DNA of 64,000 nucleotides, from the NCBI GenBank assembly GCA_963691655.1, contig OY829328.1, forward strand, positions 73,474,400 to 73,538,399, given 5' to 3'. The DNA is from Toxonevra muliebris (Eukaryota; Arthropoda; Insecta; Diptera; Pallopteridae). Position numbers and translations under genes: made by a program. The notes below the pieces were generated by a model. That model saw nothing but the letters and a program-made list of their open reading frames with translations, was not told where the DNA came from and did no database searches. Of this stretch, positions 34,590 through 47,182 are shown one piece after another. Each line of letters starts with the position of its first letter. Within the stretch, counting starts at the first letter, position 1.

Positions 34590-36862
34590 CAATGGTTTAC
34601 TTCCTTCAACTTTTGAATGTTACAAACGAAAAATTGATATAATTGCATATAAGCAGCAAAATTTGACAAATGTGAATATATCACATAAAATTAATTGTGA
34701 TGAGTCTTCCGTACGACGATTTTGGAAACAGAGAGTTTGTCGTGTCGCTCTGGAAGTGGCCGTCCAAGAAAGACCACTGAACGAGATGACAGGGGTATAA
34801 TAAAAATAGCCCTGCGCGATCGATTCAAAGCAGCTCCCGAAATTGCTGCGGAGTTAAAAGAAAGCCAAAATATGGAAATTAGCACCTCAACTGTACAGCG
34901 TCGCTTGAGAGAAAATTATTTGTTTGCCCGCAGACCTGCGAAAAAATCGCTCCTCACATCCAAAATGCGTTCCTCACGCTTAAACTGGTATAAAGAGAGA
35001 AAGAAGTGGGTGTATAGCGATTGGGCACAAGTCATTTTCTCTGATGAGAGCAAAATAGGGGGGGGGGGGGGGCGGTCAATGCATCCAAGACGGAATTAGT
35101 TCTATTCACTCGAAAGCACTCTATACCCAATTTCGATCCACCAACTCTAAATGGTAGTTCACTTATTGTCTCGGAACAAGCCAAATACCTTGGCCTCATC
35201 CTAGACAGGAAACTCAACTGGCGTGCCAACACGTCAGAAAGAGTACGTAAAGCCACAATAGCTCTCTATGCTTGCAGGTCAGCTATAGGCAAGAAATGGG
35301 GGTTACAACCCAAGGTAATCATGTGGTTGTACACCAGTGTTATACGTCCTATTCTCTTCTACGGCGTAGTAGTATGGTGGACAGTCATCTCAAAGAGCAT
35401 CCATCACAAAGAATTAGACAAAGTACAGCGACTTGCTTCAATGTTAATTACAGGAGCACTGAAAACGACACCTTCAAAAGCGCTATACACAATCTTGGAT
35501 CTGCTTTCAATAGATCTAGTCGGAAAGACCTCAGCGTCAATATCTGCAGTGAGACTGAATACGATTCGTAGGTGGTCCCACACAAATTATGGTCATGGTA
35601 AGATACTTAGTGAAACTAAATTTCTTCCACTCTCTGTCGATCTCACCCTGTCCCCGCTATCCTTTGGCAACAGCTTTAGCACATATATTCCATCTCGACA
35701 AGAGTGGAGTGCGAGTAATGTGGTACGCCCTGATATCATCGACTTTTATACTGACGGTTCAAAGTTGGATGGTAGGGTTGGGGGTGGGGTTCACTCTGAG
35801 CTCCTGAACATTTCGGCGCACTTTCGTTTTCCAGATCATTGCAGCGTCTTTCAGGCAGAGCTGCTTGCGATCACTGAAGCCGCAAATCTGATAAGGTGTA
35901 ATGCGATACCTTGTAATGATATCTGCATTTTCACTGATAGTCAGGCGGCAATAAAATCCCTCCAATGTCCAGCTAATAACTCTAAAGTTGCCCTACAATG
36001 CAGATCGTCTCTGAACGAGACAGCCATGGCATACAACCTGCACCTTATATAGGTGCCAGGGCATAGCGACATTGAGGGAAACTGTAAGGCTGATGACCTC
36101 GCCAAACTTGGTACGACACTCAGCAATTCACTTATTACTGGTAATGCAGGTATACCGCTTGCCACGTGTAAACTTTTAATTAAAGACCACTTCTCCCACA
36201 TTGCGAAAAGCAGATGGAGAATGGAACCAACTTGCGCTATCGCCAGACAGTTTTGGCCAATGCCTGACCATGAACGCACTAAAGCGCTCATTAATCTGGA
36301 CCGTATCCACATAAGTAGGGTAGTTCCTATTCTAACCGGGCACTGCCTCATAGGCAGCCACGCACGTAGACTAGGTCTTCCTTATAATGACTTCTGCAGA
36401 AGCTGTAGAAATGAAGAGGAAGAAGAGACCATTTTCCACTTTATATGTAACTGCCCTGCTTTAGCAGCACGCAGACACAAAACTTTGGGAGCATCCTTCT
36501 ATGGTAGACTCACAGAACTGGCAACCTCTGACATTAGAGACTTATCTCGTTTTATTGCAAGCACAAATTGGTTTAATTAGGAGGGGATCAAGAGGTAACA
36601 CTCGCCCCAAGGGTATCACATATTGAATCAATTTCATGGCCGGGCAACAGCCCCGATCTCAATCCCATTGAGAGCGTTTGGGCTATTTTAAAAAGAAAAG
36701 TGTGCCAGCAGAAACCAACTAACATTCAAAAGTCGAAGGAAGTAATTGAACACACTTGCTACAATGATATTTCAATAGATTTAATTCGAAAACTATATGA
36801 GAGCATGCCTTCTCGAGTGGAAAGCGTCATCAAGGCAAGAGGAGGCCCTACGCGCTATTAAA
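34590..36862 (+). pseudogene. Tc1-type transposase A, interrupted by a LINE
   Basis: N-terminal part: YKRKIDIIAYKQQNLTNVNI, then CDESSVRRFWKQ, a frameshift near 34725, then SCRSGSGRPRKTTERDD (the GRPR hook of Tc1 proteins) and VIFSDESKI with the first catalytic Asp (35034-35057). The middle third, including the second Asp, is missing and replaced by LINE sequence. From about 36610 the C-terminal part resumes as WPGNSPDLNPIESVWAILKR with the final Glu (DD34E type), ending IKARGGPTRY at 36862. Inactive. Confidence 0.85.
35058..36605 (+). mobile_element. 5'-truncated non-LTR retrotransposon (RT tail, RNase H)
   Basis: Begins at a run of 15 G (35058-35072) directly after the Tc1 SDESKI codons. 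Encodes the end of a reverse transcriptase (VNASKTELVLFTRK, KYLGLILDRKLNWR, LYTSVIRPILFYGVVVWW), then RNase H (DFYTDGSKLD; FQAELLAITEA with the catalytic Glu; FTDSQAAIKSL; VPGHSDIEGNCKADDLAK), then a CRSC...HFIC zinc-knuckle-like tail ending at 36580. One in-frame stop at 36050-36052 lies just before VPGH. Jockey/R1/I-type LINE with RNase H. No poly-A, and the 3' end runs straight into Tc1 sequence. Confidence 0.88.
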
Positions 36863-36894
36863 ATCAATTTTACGATCTTATTTGAAAAATATAC

Positions 36895-38503
36895 AGCTAT
36901 GGCCAGAGAAATAGCACACTTAAAGAATAGCCAAATAGTATCAGAATTTCTTTGCAGTATACTTGCTACTTCCAATGCTGTAAAAAATGTCCCGTTACTT
37001 GTTTGATTATTTGTTTTGGTGATTTTAGTAAATATAGTATGTATTTGAGTAAGACAAAGAAATAGCACACTTTTATTGCAATGATCGGTGCTCTTTGTAA
37101 AATCGATTTTGCTGGATGCAAATGATACAGTTTTATTGCGAATTTAAATTAAAAGTGATTTTTTATCAAAAATGGGCAGAGGTTTACATTGCAGTGTAGA
37201 AAAAAGAAATATTATATTTTGCACTATACGAGAGAGGTAGAAATCAGTCTCAGATCGACAGAATAGTAAATTGTTCACGAAAAATTGTATATAACGCAAT
37301 CAATTCTGTCAAGACAAATCTTGACTTATTGAAAAAAAATAAGAAATGGAATGCCCCTCCACGAAAAACAGCGGGACGAGTCGACAGAGCTATTGTTAAG
37401 AAGTCTAAGGTTGATTCTTTCAAGTCATCACGCACAATAATGACTGAAATAAACCAGGAATTCGGCATAAACATTTCAAGCAGACTTGTAAGAAGACGAC
37501 TCAATGACGCTGCACTGTTTGGACGCGTCAGCAGAAAAAAAGCCACTCCTGTCAAAAAAAAAAATTATTAAAGCACGGCTGAGTTTTGCAAAAGCTCATG
37601 TTGATAAAGACCTCAGTTTTTGGAAAAGGGTACTATGGAGTGATGAATCGAAGGTTAATCGCATTGGACTTGATGGCAGGACATTTGTGCATCGTCCAAA
37701 ATGTCAAGAATTCAATACAAGATACACCTGCAAAACTGTAAAGCATGGGGGAGGAAGTGTAATGATATGGGGTGCGTTCTCTGGGCGTGGAGTGGGTCCG
37801 TTGGTCAAAATTGAGGGAAAAATGGATAAGTCCGATTATTTAAACATTCTTCGTAGCACAATGGAACCGTTTGCATTTGAATCCATGCCAGTAAATTAGA
37901 TTTTCATGCATGATAACGATCCAAAACATGCAGCAAAAGTGGTAAAGCATTGGTTATCGGTTGAAAAAATTGAAACTCTGAACTGGCTAGCTCAAAGTCC
38001 CGACCTAAACCCTATTGAACATCTTTGGAATGACGTTAAAGTTCACATCAGGCGAAAAAAATTCAGGAATGAAGGCGAGCTTTGGGCGGGTATTCAAAGT
38101 GCTTGGTCCTCCATCTCCCAGAGCAGATGTCAAAAGTTAGTAGAGAGTATGCCTCATAGATGTCAAGCTGTCATAAAAAATTATGGTCAAGCTACAAAAT
38201 ACTAACTTGGTAATTAATTTCATAAAACAATTTAGTAAGTTTTTCTATAAATTTTCTTTAATTTTTACAGCGATCCGTAAGTGTGCTATTTCTATATCTA
38301 GCTCAATATGGACCATCCTAAGCCAAAACAGGTTAAACAGAAAAAATTAAAAAAAAACATTACTTTAGTTCTTTATTTTTTTAAACTTTGAAGTCCAAAT
38401 ATTTCTTTTGTATCATTAAACAAAATTTTTTTATTGCAAAATATTAAATAAACTACACTTTTATATGAAATTCAAAAGTGTGCTATTTCTCTGGCCATAG
38501 CTG
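36895..38503 (+). mobile_element. Tc1-like transposon B, complete, nested in transposon A
   Basis: The termini CAGCTATGGCCAGAGAAATA (36895) and its inverse (ending 38503) are perfect for more than 25 bp and are flanked by TA (36893-36894, 38504-38505). A second pair of internal repeats carrying AAATAGCACACTT lies at 37057-37074 and 38279-38294, giving the inverted-repeat/direct-repeat (IR/DR) layout known from several Tc1 subfamilies. It inserted just downstream of the stop of transposase A. Length 1609 bp. Confidence 0.95.
37172..38205 (+). pseudogene. Tc1-like transposase B (DD34E), few lesions
   Basis: ATG at 37172 opens MGRGLHCSVEKRNIIF, the usual Tc1-like start. HTH domains follow (QSQIDRIVNCSRKIVYNAIN, RTIMTEINQEFGINISSRLV), then LWSDESKVNRIGLDGRTFVH (first Asp), HGGGSVMIWGAFSG, HDNDPKHAAK (second Asp) and SPDLNPIEHLWNDVK (Glu). 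It ends YGQATKY at 38205. Lesions: a frameshift near 37235, one at the A-run near 37550-37565, and a nonsense codon TAG at 37897-37899 where relatives have Trp (PVN-stop-IFMHDNDPK). Otherwise full length, about 345 residues. Confidence 0.9.
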
Positions 38504-38505
38504 TA

Positions 38506-39090
38506 TATATAAAACTAAAAAAAAAGTCACTTAAATTTTATATTTTTTTATAAAAACTATTTATAACTTCATATAAATAAATATTACTTTTTTAATGTAA
38601 AACTAGCTTTTTATGAATTCAATTGAAATAGGTTCGTAGAGTTTGTTATTGTTAGGTTGACAGTTTTGAAAATGTTTAAAACTTACCCTTGGAAAAACGA
38701 TCTAACAAACTTAAAACAGTTAAACAAGAGCAGATATTATTTTACGCGAAAAATTTTAAATCTTCTTGCAAAATTAAAATCGGCGTTTTTTTAACCGTGA
38801 GTTTGCATATACAATTATGTTTTTATATATTTTTTATAAAACAATTGCAAAAAAGAAATAAAACAAAACACACACACTTTCCGTGAAATTTCACAGCCAA
38901 TTTACTTCGCTGTTGCGTGAAAGCTAACTCGCTTCGTTTCTCGCTCAGTCAATATTTCGTAGCGTCTCGCTGAACGATACTCGTATTTAAAAGTAAAGTA
39001 ATATACAAAAACAAATCAAAGTAGCTTGGAAGGAAAGTTATAAGGTGCTTTAAAAAAACATCTGTTTAAAATTGGATAAAAAAAGTTATG
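38506..39090. other. Tail of transposon A and non-coding sequence
   Basis: AT-rich sequence continuing from the interrupted Tc1 A element. Its terminal repeat could not be located. No gene. Confidence 0.35.
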
Positions 39091-39091
39091 T

Positions 39092-39775
39092 GTGAGATAT
39101 GACGGAAACCTTTATTGCAGAAGAAAACATATGTTGTCTAGTCCCATGCCCCAATTGAGCACACAAAAAGTCAGATATCAGGCAGTAACTGTCTGGTCAC
39201 TCTCGTTTCGGAAAATTTATGACCCAATGACGCTGCCTGAGCAAAGTCCATACCAAATAGTAAGTTTTTACTGCTGTGGATTACTCTCTACACAAAAGCG
39301 GCAATTTTGCTTGTTCACGAAGCCGTTCAACCAAAAATGTGCTTCATCACAGAAGATGATTTTTTCACCAAAAATTTGGATTCGATTCCAACTGTTTCAG
39401 AGCCGAATCAGCGAACATACAACGAGTTTGGTGCTCTTGGGGCTTCAGTTCCTGTTTCAATTGAATCTTATACTGATGCATGCCAAAGTTTTTTCGCAAA
39501 ATTCGCCAAATTGAGGTCACAGAAAGACCAACTTCTTGTGCACGACTAGGAATCGGGAATCGAGGGGTTTGACTCTGCTCGAATTTCGCTATAATTTGTT
39601 CAATTGATTGCTAGGTTGGACAATCATTCCGGCCGTAAATAATTCGTAGCTCGCAAAAAGTTTGGCGAACAGAACACGAATTTTTATAATAAATTTTAAC
39701 AATTTCGACGCGTTGTTAAATGGTAACTACAACAGAGCACAAACGTTGAAGAATGAGAGTGCTGCCACCTGAAAC
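39092..39775 (-). pseudogene. Tc3/DUF4817-type transposase remnant
   Basis: Read on the minus strand from about 39720: VEIVKIYYKNSCSVRQTFCE and LRIIYGRNDCPT (the IVEIYYKNSCS HTH typical of DUF4817-bearing transposases), then SRAQEVGLSVTSIWRILRKN, HQYKIQLKQELKP, ADSALKQLESNPNF and, after a frame change, EKIIFCDEAHFWLNGFVNKQ with the first catalytic Asp, then a degraded stretch (TIWYGLCSGSVIGS). Several stops and frameshifts. The C-terminal half is absent. No TIRs found. Confidence 0.75.
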
Positions 39776-40232
39776 GTCAGAGGAATAAGCTGCTGAAGTT
39801 CGTATATAGCTATTGAAAAGCCCTTTATATGTAAACACAACTTTCAGTCACTCCCTGGTAAGGAATATTATTTCACACAATTTTTTTCTTTTAGAGCCAA
39901 AGTTTTCGACAAATTTTAAGCAATAAAGATCTAAAAATATGCAGGGAATTTATCAAAAAATTAACGATGTGCTAATGCGAAAAATTGAGCATAGTAATAA
40001 AAATCAATGTTTACCTAACCGAATATTTGTAAAATAATCATTTACCTATACAAAAAATGATAAACCTAGTTACATATGTACCTATATCTAAACAAATCAA
40101 TACATGCTTTATCATGTCCTAACATGTTCTCAGATAAACATGTAACCTTGAAACGATTTTATTTTTAGATTTGTCATTACGGTTTGCTTGCGTTGAATGT
40201 GTAAAGATTAAAAGAAATCTATAGATAATATA

Positions 40233-41671
40233 CAGTATAGTGCATAACTATAGTCGCACCTACTTACATTTATTTTAATACTTTAAATGCCTTTCATTCA
40301 CAGGAAAACGATTCCCTTATCGTGAATGCATATTCATGTGAATTCATTCACATTTTCGAAAATTTTCCCTTATCGGGAACCCATTTTGAAAGTGAAATTT
40401 AGGAGTAACTCAATTAATAATGTGTAAACAGAGATTCTCTCCTGGAAAATATGCAGAGAAATCCAGAGATTGCGAGAGGGAAATAAGGAAAATACAATTA
40501 AGTTTTGACGGCTCTTGGAAAGTGAGTTCAATAGTGCAGGACCTCCAGTAAAAAATGTTTTCGAATAGAAAAAGATTCAGTCTATATTTTTCAGCATGTA
40601 AAATTTCAACTAAAAATTCTCTTAAAATTAGGTTTGGTCCGATCAAAAGTATTATGTACGCAAAAAGGCTGGATCAAATATGCAATACAAGCGTGGAACG
40701 GGTGGCGGACCTAACAAAGGATAACATATTCTTCGGTAGAAGAAAGTATATATGTTCTTGTTGGAATGAAGAAGGCGGTAGAAGGTATCGAAAATATAAA
40801 AAGCTTCGGCTTCTTGGCACCATGTAGAGAACAGGAGACGGGTGGTTAGTCGGTTTTCTCTGGGGCTGTCCCTGCGTCTGTGAAAGCTGTAATTTGCGAC
40901 GAAGCATCGACTCAAAACCCAGAATGCGTCGACTGCTTTCAAAAATAATAATTATGAGCCAAACTGCAGTAGGAGTTCAAAATCTTTAAGAGGGACAGGA
41001 GCCAAAACAAAATTAAATACCGAAGCAATAATTGAAGAATTGAAAGTACGATAAAAAATTATATGATACAAGTTTTTTTTTGCCTATTATGTCCAGTAAT
41101 AATAAGGAAACACAATATTGCGCAACTACATGAGAATTTAAGTAAATATAAATTCAACAAATGAAATTTTTATTTATGTGAGATTCCCGCCCGATCCCGG
41201 TTTTTTTTTCACTTGAGCACAAAATCTGATGGGAACAGATTTTTTAAGGGAGATTTTCGATAAGGCACGTGCCTTTTTTTATTTCATACAAATTCTGTAA
41301 TTTTTTTTTATAGTTATGCATCATTAAAAAAAAAACCAAAGATTTAAATTTAATAGTACCTTAGAAAAATAGTTTTAAGATTAGTTTAGTGCTTTTTCAT
41401 AAAAATAAAAAATAAAAAAAGAGAAACAATTCCTTAAAAGTCATAATAAGGTCAGTGCTTTGATTTTGTTTCAATGTTTCATGGGATTTTAAAAAACGGA
41501 TGTAAAAAATATTTTCATTTCATGAAATATTTTTATTGTATGACGAAATATTTTTACTGAATGAAATTAAAATTATAATTTTTAACAAAAACTAAAATTA
41601 TGATACACAATTTTTAACAAAACAGTAAATGTGTTAAAACATAGGTGTAGCTATTGTTATGCACCATAGTG
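40233..41671 (+). mobile_element. 1.44-kb TIR element with TA target duplication
   Basis: The left end CAGTATAGTGCATAACTATA (40233) and the inverse of the right end, CACTATGGTGCATAACAATA (ending 41671), share about 30 bp of imperfect TIR. The flanks are TA (40231-40232 and 41672-41673). The internal frame around 40640-40800 encodes SNMQYKRGTGGGPNKG, which resembles the end of the Myb/SANT- or zeste-like DNA-binding domains found near insect transposons (the TGGGP motif). No DDE transposase is visible. Class uncertain: Tc1/mariner-type ends. Confidence 0.6.
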
Positions 41672-41673
41672 TA

Positions 41674-43840
41674 TTATGCATGTATAAGCAGTAAATAGCA
41701 CAATGCTAGAATTTGGTCAAGTTTCAGTTTTCTTAGAAATACCTCAACTTGTTTCTAATTGAAATATACAAAATACGAAAACATTTTTTACAAAAAAAAA
41801 CAAAAAAAGAAATAGTTATAATTGGGAGCAACCATATTTATTAAGCAAAACAAAAAAAAAACAGATGTGATTCATAAAACTTATAGGCAAGTATCGTTCC
41901 GGATTGAATGTAAATATAATAAGAAGTAAAATTAGTAATATGTAATTAGTTTTAATAACTCTAAAATCTATTAACACAGAATTCTATACAATACATTTTT
42001 ATCTTTGTAAGTGCATCGTATATACATATATATGTATGTATTGCATTTTTTTTATTATGCATTTGCATAAGAAAAGTTGTCAATTTCACTGTCTTTGTTT
42101 GCATTTCGATTACGCGTCGAAGTTTTGCATGCATCATACTAAATAAACAAAGAAGATTTTTATTCAGGTCAAATAAAAAAAACGAAAACGAAAAGAAGCA
42201 AAACTTCAATTAGACTGACTATAAAGTAGATTTTAATAAACACTTATATTTTAGAGATAATTGAAAAAAAAAAGAAAACAACTTACAAAAAAAAAACCAA
42301 TACAAATTAAACTATTCCACGCACTTCTTTCTATACTCATCGCAGTGCGTAAGGCGACTAAAATACCCGGCAACAACAAGAAGACGAATCCGAGATTACA
42401 AAATGAGAACGTTTAAAGAATACAAAAAAGGGAATGAATGTTTTTTTTTTTAGATTTCTAAAAAAAAAACAACAAACTGAACTGAGCAGAACAAATATTT
42501 TATTTAACAATCAACAACCGGCTTAGCTATGCGAAAAATAGCCAGAAAAAGAAGAAGTAGTCGAAAGAAGAAAGAGCATAAAAAGAAACTGTGAAGATAT
42601 GAGATACTTTTATATTTATCTGCATGAATTTATATACATGCATACATACATACAAATGTTTATATGTATGTTTGTTGTGAAATCAGGTGCTAAACTCAAA
42701 TTCATTGTTGTCGGTGCGTGTAAAGAGTAGCCACCTAAAGGAAATTTAGTTTTTTCGTATTGATGTACAAATATCGTACAACTCCTGGCTTATCTTTAAG
42801 GTAAACTTATAAGCTCGTTGTTATGCACGATATCCGTTATTTCTTGCCGCACTTACGTGGTTCAACGAAGGAATACATTAACGAAGAACATAGCAAGGTG
42901 CCAACAACGAACGAGCAACGAGTGAAATCGAAGTGGACTTGCCTCGTTTTTTCGACATACTCAGCGTTGCCAATTGCGATTTGTACTTTGAGTACGTTTA
43001 CGTTAATGAGATAACACCAAATTAAATAAAAACCATTAAATAATTGAAAATGTTTTAGTATGCCAATCCCACTTCGGTCAAAATCACTCCAGCTATCGTT
43101 TATAGTCTTTTGATTACACCGGCCTACGAGATTGGTCCTCCATGTGTATCTGTATGCTAATTTCGAATTCGTATGCTAGGGTTTTAAGTGTGATAAAGCT
43201 CGGTTTTAGCCATTTACATACTAGAGTCCATACGAATTAGAAACAATTTATCACTAGTTTTTCTAGAAACGGGTACTTAATATTTTCATTTCGATCCATT
43301 CCAGGTAAGTACGATTATACGATTTTTAAAACCATCAAAACTCTAATCTAAAAAATATATATTTAGTTTGAACGACCACTAAAGTGTATTTCATTTGTCC
43401 CTGCACCGAATATCTCAGAATCAGGAACTTTTTTTAATCCTTTTCTGTAGGTGGTTCTCATACAATTTAATATCTCCACCACTATTTCTCTGTTTGTGCT
43501 TTTCTCCACTGTCTGAATTTTTTTTATAAGAATTTTATACGTTTGGGATTTCGCGTTTCTATTGTTATACTCTTTTGGTTTAATTTTTCAAAGACAAGGC
43601 AACGTTTTATATAGTTCAATGAACTCCCGCATGAATTCCTTTTCTTGTTTTGATATGCAAATTATCTGACCGTTCCAGATTTACTCAAGACAAACTTTCT
43701 GGCTTGCGCAAGTGAACGATTTCGGTTTTCATGCAACAATTTACTTGTGCAAATCGGACTTGCACAAGCCAATTTGCGTAAATTACTTGAGTGTGAAAAC
43801 GGACCATTATAAAGGCTTTTGCAATATTTTAAATTCGCAC
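41674..43840. other. Non-coding, no gene supported
   Basis: AT-rich with homopolymer A/T runs and (CATA)n near 42635-42650. The 63-codon frame at 42823-43014 has no recognisable domain and no splice context. Confidence 0.4.
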
Positions 43841-43843
43841 GGG

Positions 43844-43978
43844 CGCAAACATGAATGCCTGTCTGAAAGAGAGAAGTAGAAAAAATAGGTAGTTAGAAAA
43901 AGATAGGCGAGTTTCTATCTCTTTTTTACTACCTATTTTTTCTACCTCTCTCTTTCAGACGGGCGTTCGTGTTTGCAC
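43844..43978. repeat. 135-bp imperfect palindrome
   Basis: The left arm (43844-43905) and right arm (43916-43978) pair over about 62 bases, including GTCTGAAAGAGAGAAGTAGA and AAAAAATAGGTAGT, around a 10-base centre. It would fold into a long hairpin on either strand. Confidence 0.85.
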
Positions 43979-44002
43979 CAATGTAAACAGCCACATATGA
44001 AG

Positions 44003-44217
44003 CGCTCAGAGGAAAAGTGAAGCATAAAATTTACTAGAGGAATGGAGACTTCGTTTTGGTCATAAAACAAAGTCTCGTTCTGCTTCGCCTTGGTTTTGTA
44101 TGTGTGCGTAAGTTACAACTCTTCGTTCGTACTCGGCTATATCGCTATAGTCGTCGAGTAACAGCAACAACTCTTTTCCTCAGTAATTTTATGCTTCACT
44201 TTTCCTCTGAACGGGTC
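44003..44217. repeat. MITE-like repeat with 30-bp inverted arms
   Basis: TCAGAGGAAAAGTGAAGCAT at the left (about 44008) recurs inverted at the right (ending about 44210), enclosing about 150 bases. No coding frame. Confidence 0.8.
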
Positions 44218-47182
44218 ATTTGTAATAATCTGGCAGCTCGCTGTATTAAAATTAAACTAAGAATTAGCCAATCAAAATAGCAAACATTTACAATAATAGC
44301 AAAGTTGATATGACGCACGGGACAACAACAAAAAACAAAGCGGTCTTTTGAGAATTAAATGAAGATTTAATTTAAAGAATATAAGCAAAAGCCAACAACG
44401 AAAATTAACAAGTACAAATATTTTTAGTTGGTAGATTAGTAGCAACAACAAATACACATGAATATATTTGATACTTTATTGTTGTTGTAGAATAGAAGTA
44501 AGAGTGTAAATAAGCACAGGTACATATGCATATAGAGCGGGAGCTGTGGCGTGCTAATTTATGAATTTTTACAAGACTGAGAGGAGCTAGGTGGTATTGA
44601 GGGGATGTGGTTTGGAATTTTGGAGATAAGTCAATGAACTTTAACGTGATTTGTTTTTGTTCATTTGTTATGCATAATTTAGTCATCTCGTTGTGGTTTT
44701 AACCAGGTTGTTGTTATTGCTTTCGTGTTTTGTTTAATTTAAAGGAAAAATATAAGTATTTCGCATAAGAATTCTCAGGAAATTGAAGGTCAGTGTTTTT
44801 TCTTTACATTTTACACACGCAAACGTTATTTAGTGTATTCGTACTAAGAGCAATTGGAGTCTTTTTTTTTTGATTCCATAGTGGGTGTGATGAAATTTAA
44901 TTAATATGTTAATTGACAGTTGGGGTCAATGGACTTTTCGTTTTCAATTTCTTAGAAAAATTATTATGCATGCCCTGAGTAGTAATTATTCACTAATTAA
45001 AACTTTAAGATAAGCAAAATATCTAATCTTATTTCATACTCACATTTTGTTCACGTTTTGTTTTTGTTAGTATACTAAAGTTTACTTTTAAATCAGTTTT
45101 TTTTTAATCTTTCTACTTTTATTTTTGTTATTACAACAAACTTTCAATTTTTTATTTTATTAACTTTACTAATTTTGTGATTGCACTTTTATTATTTTTG
45201 TGATTGCACTTTTATTATTTTTGTGATTGCACCTTTGCTATCTTTATTTCGCTATAATTTTCACTACAATTTTAATTTTATTTTACAATTTATCTGATTT
45301 CTAAGCGTATGCATTTTACTCAATTCATAAAAATGCATTTTTCACTTGCAGATATTAAGCTTTAGTAGTTTTTAAATAAAGAAAAATACAAATTCACAAA
45401 ATAAGAAACACAACAAATCAAGACAAAGCATTAAAAAGAACTGCGCGAAAACCAATGCATTTGTTTTTTTTCTTCTCCTTTTGTTTCTAATTACTAGTGT
45501 TGCCATGCAAACTAAAGTGATGTTAAAATAATTTTCCTCTTCTTGAAAATCTGTTGAATCTAGAAAACATAATGAAATAATTTAAATTCAAATATTTTTA
45601 AGCATATTAAAATTAATTTAAGTATAATTTATATTTAACTTAGGCAATATTTAACCATTTTTTAATTGGCACAATTTACCATTTACAAATAAATGGAACA
45701 GCTGGCCACCTTATACGTTAAATTAATTAGTTATCTCTTTTACTCTTTAGTATTTCATATTGAATCAGCAAAAAATTGCAGGGTTGCATTTTCAGTATTG
45801 TTTAAAAAAGTGCGGCAACTTGTTTAGTGGAAATGGGGACTATATGTAGAACGCGAAGTTTAAGTTTTTTATTGTTAACATTTAAATATCGATTGTACTT
45901 TTAAGGTTACAACCAAGGTGAATGCTGAATGCTTGTCATTACAGCAAAAATGTTTTGCTATGAAATACTGATTGCTTTTCAAAGGATTTGCTTATATGCT
46001 TTTGTCACCATCCAATACTTCGTCAGCATGCTGCGTAATAGTATTTTTATAAATGCTGGGAATACTTGTCTTAAAATGCTGATTATTCATTATTTTTTGT
46101 ACACTCTGTTCAGAGTGAGAGAGCAACAAACGCAAACAAAAAATATCACATAAAAAAAAATGTACGCGATAAACAAGATCAGTGTTGTCATCAACGGAAA
46201 ACATAACTATTGTATAAATTTTTGTGCAAGCGCAAATTACACATAAAGAAAACAGTAATAAGGAGATTTTATGGCAGCACTGAAGACGATCGGTTTTTTT
46301 TTTGGCCGGCTAATTTCAAAATCAAAACATATTTCGTTTATCTTTTGTTCAAGTTTGTGTACGTTAGTGTATGTGCATGTTTAAAATTCTATATTTATCC
46401 AACCCGATTTCGTTCTACAAATTTCGGAAGCATTTACCCGAATTCGAAATATTATTCATCATGGCTTGTATAAATATTTTAGAAACAGCCAATTGGGAAT
46501 GCTATCGTTTAATAATGTATTGTTAGTGCTGTTAATACGAGGAGGAACTGTATTGAAAGAATATTGACTAGCATTTTCAGCAAGAAAATTTAACTCAGCA
46601 TTATTCTTTCTTTGCATTCATCAGCATTCAACAGCTAGCATTTCGAATTTGAAAATATGCTGAAGAAACTCAGCAATCACCATTTCGTAATTTCTGCATG
46701 ACTAGCCATTTCCGAATTTTGTTATTATAAATATTTTTACGGTTTTTTCTTACTGAAATATTAGCGATTAAAACTTAATTAAGTCGCAAAATTGCAGATA
46801 AAGCAAAAAAAAAAATACAGTAAGAGATGAATTTTTTCAATTCAATCAAATGTAGAAACGAACGAATATTTTGAGAAGAGATCGCAAAAATAATTGCTGG
46901 CAGTAGTTTTCTAATTTAAAAGGGACTTAATATAGTTTCTCCTCCTGGCTGAGTTATCACAGTTTCACAATTTTCAACGCAACTCTGTAAATGCATTGAA
47001 TGCTATTGTGACTGACATTATTTTGTTATGGTGAATGGCACTTTTACTGTAAACAAATCAAAAACATATGTTTTTCTTTCTTTTGGACTAAGCTTACAAA
47101 AAACATCTATGAAGGATGTTTACAATTTTGTAAATTTGTAATATTTATTAACTTTTTTTTTCAATTCATTAACACCGGCGAA
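44218..47182. other. Non-coding upstream region of PIG-Z
   Basis: No supported gene. Between about 45.9 and 46.7 kb there are many AATGCTGA/TCAGCATT words in both orientations, suggesting a decayed foldback repeat. The immediate upstream of the PIG-Z ATG has no clear TATA box or initiator that I can defend. Confidence 0.4.

Noticed and set aside
45929..46153. Hydrophobic 74-codon frame upstream of PIG-Z
   Set aside because: Overlaps a frame on the other strand and lies in a TCAGCATT-rich decayed repeat.
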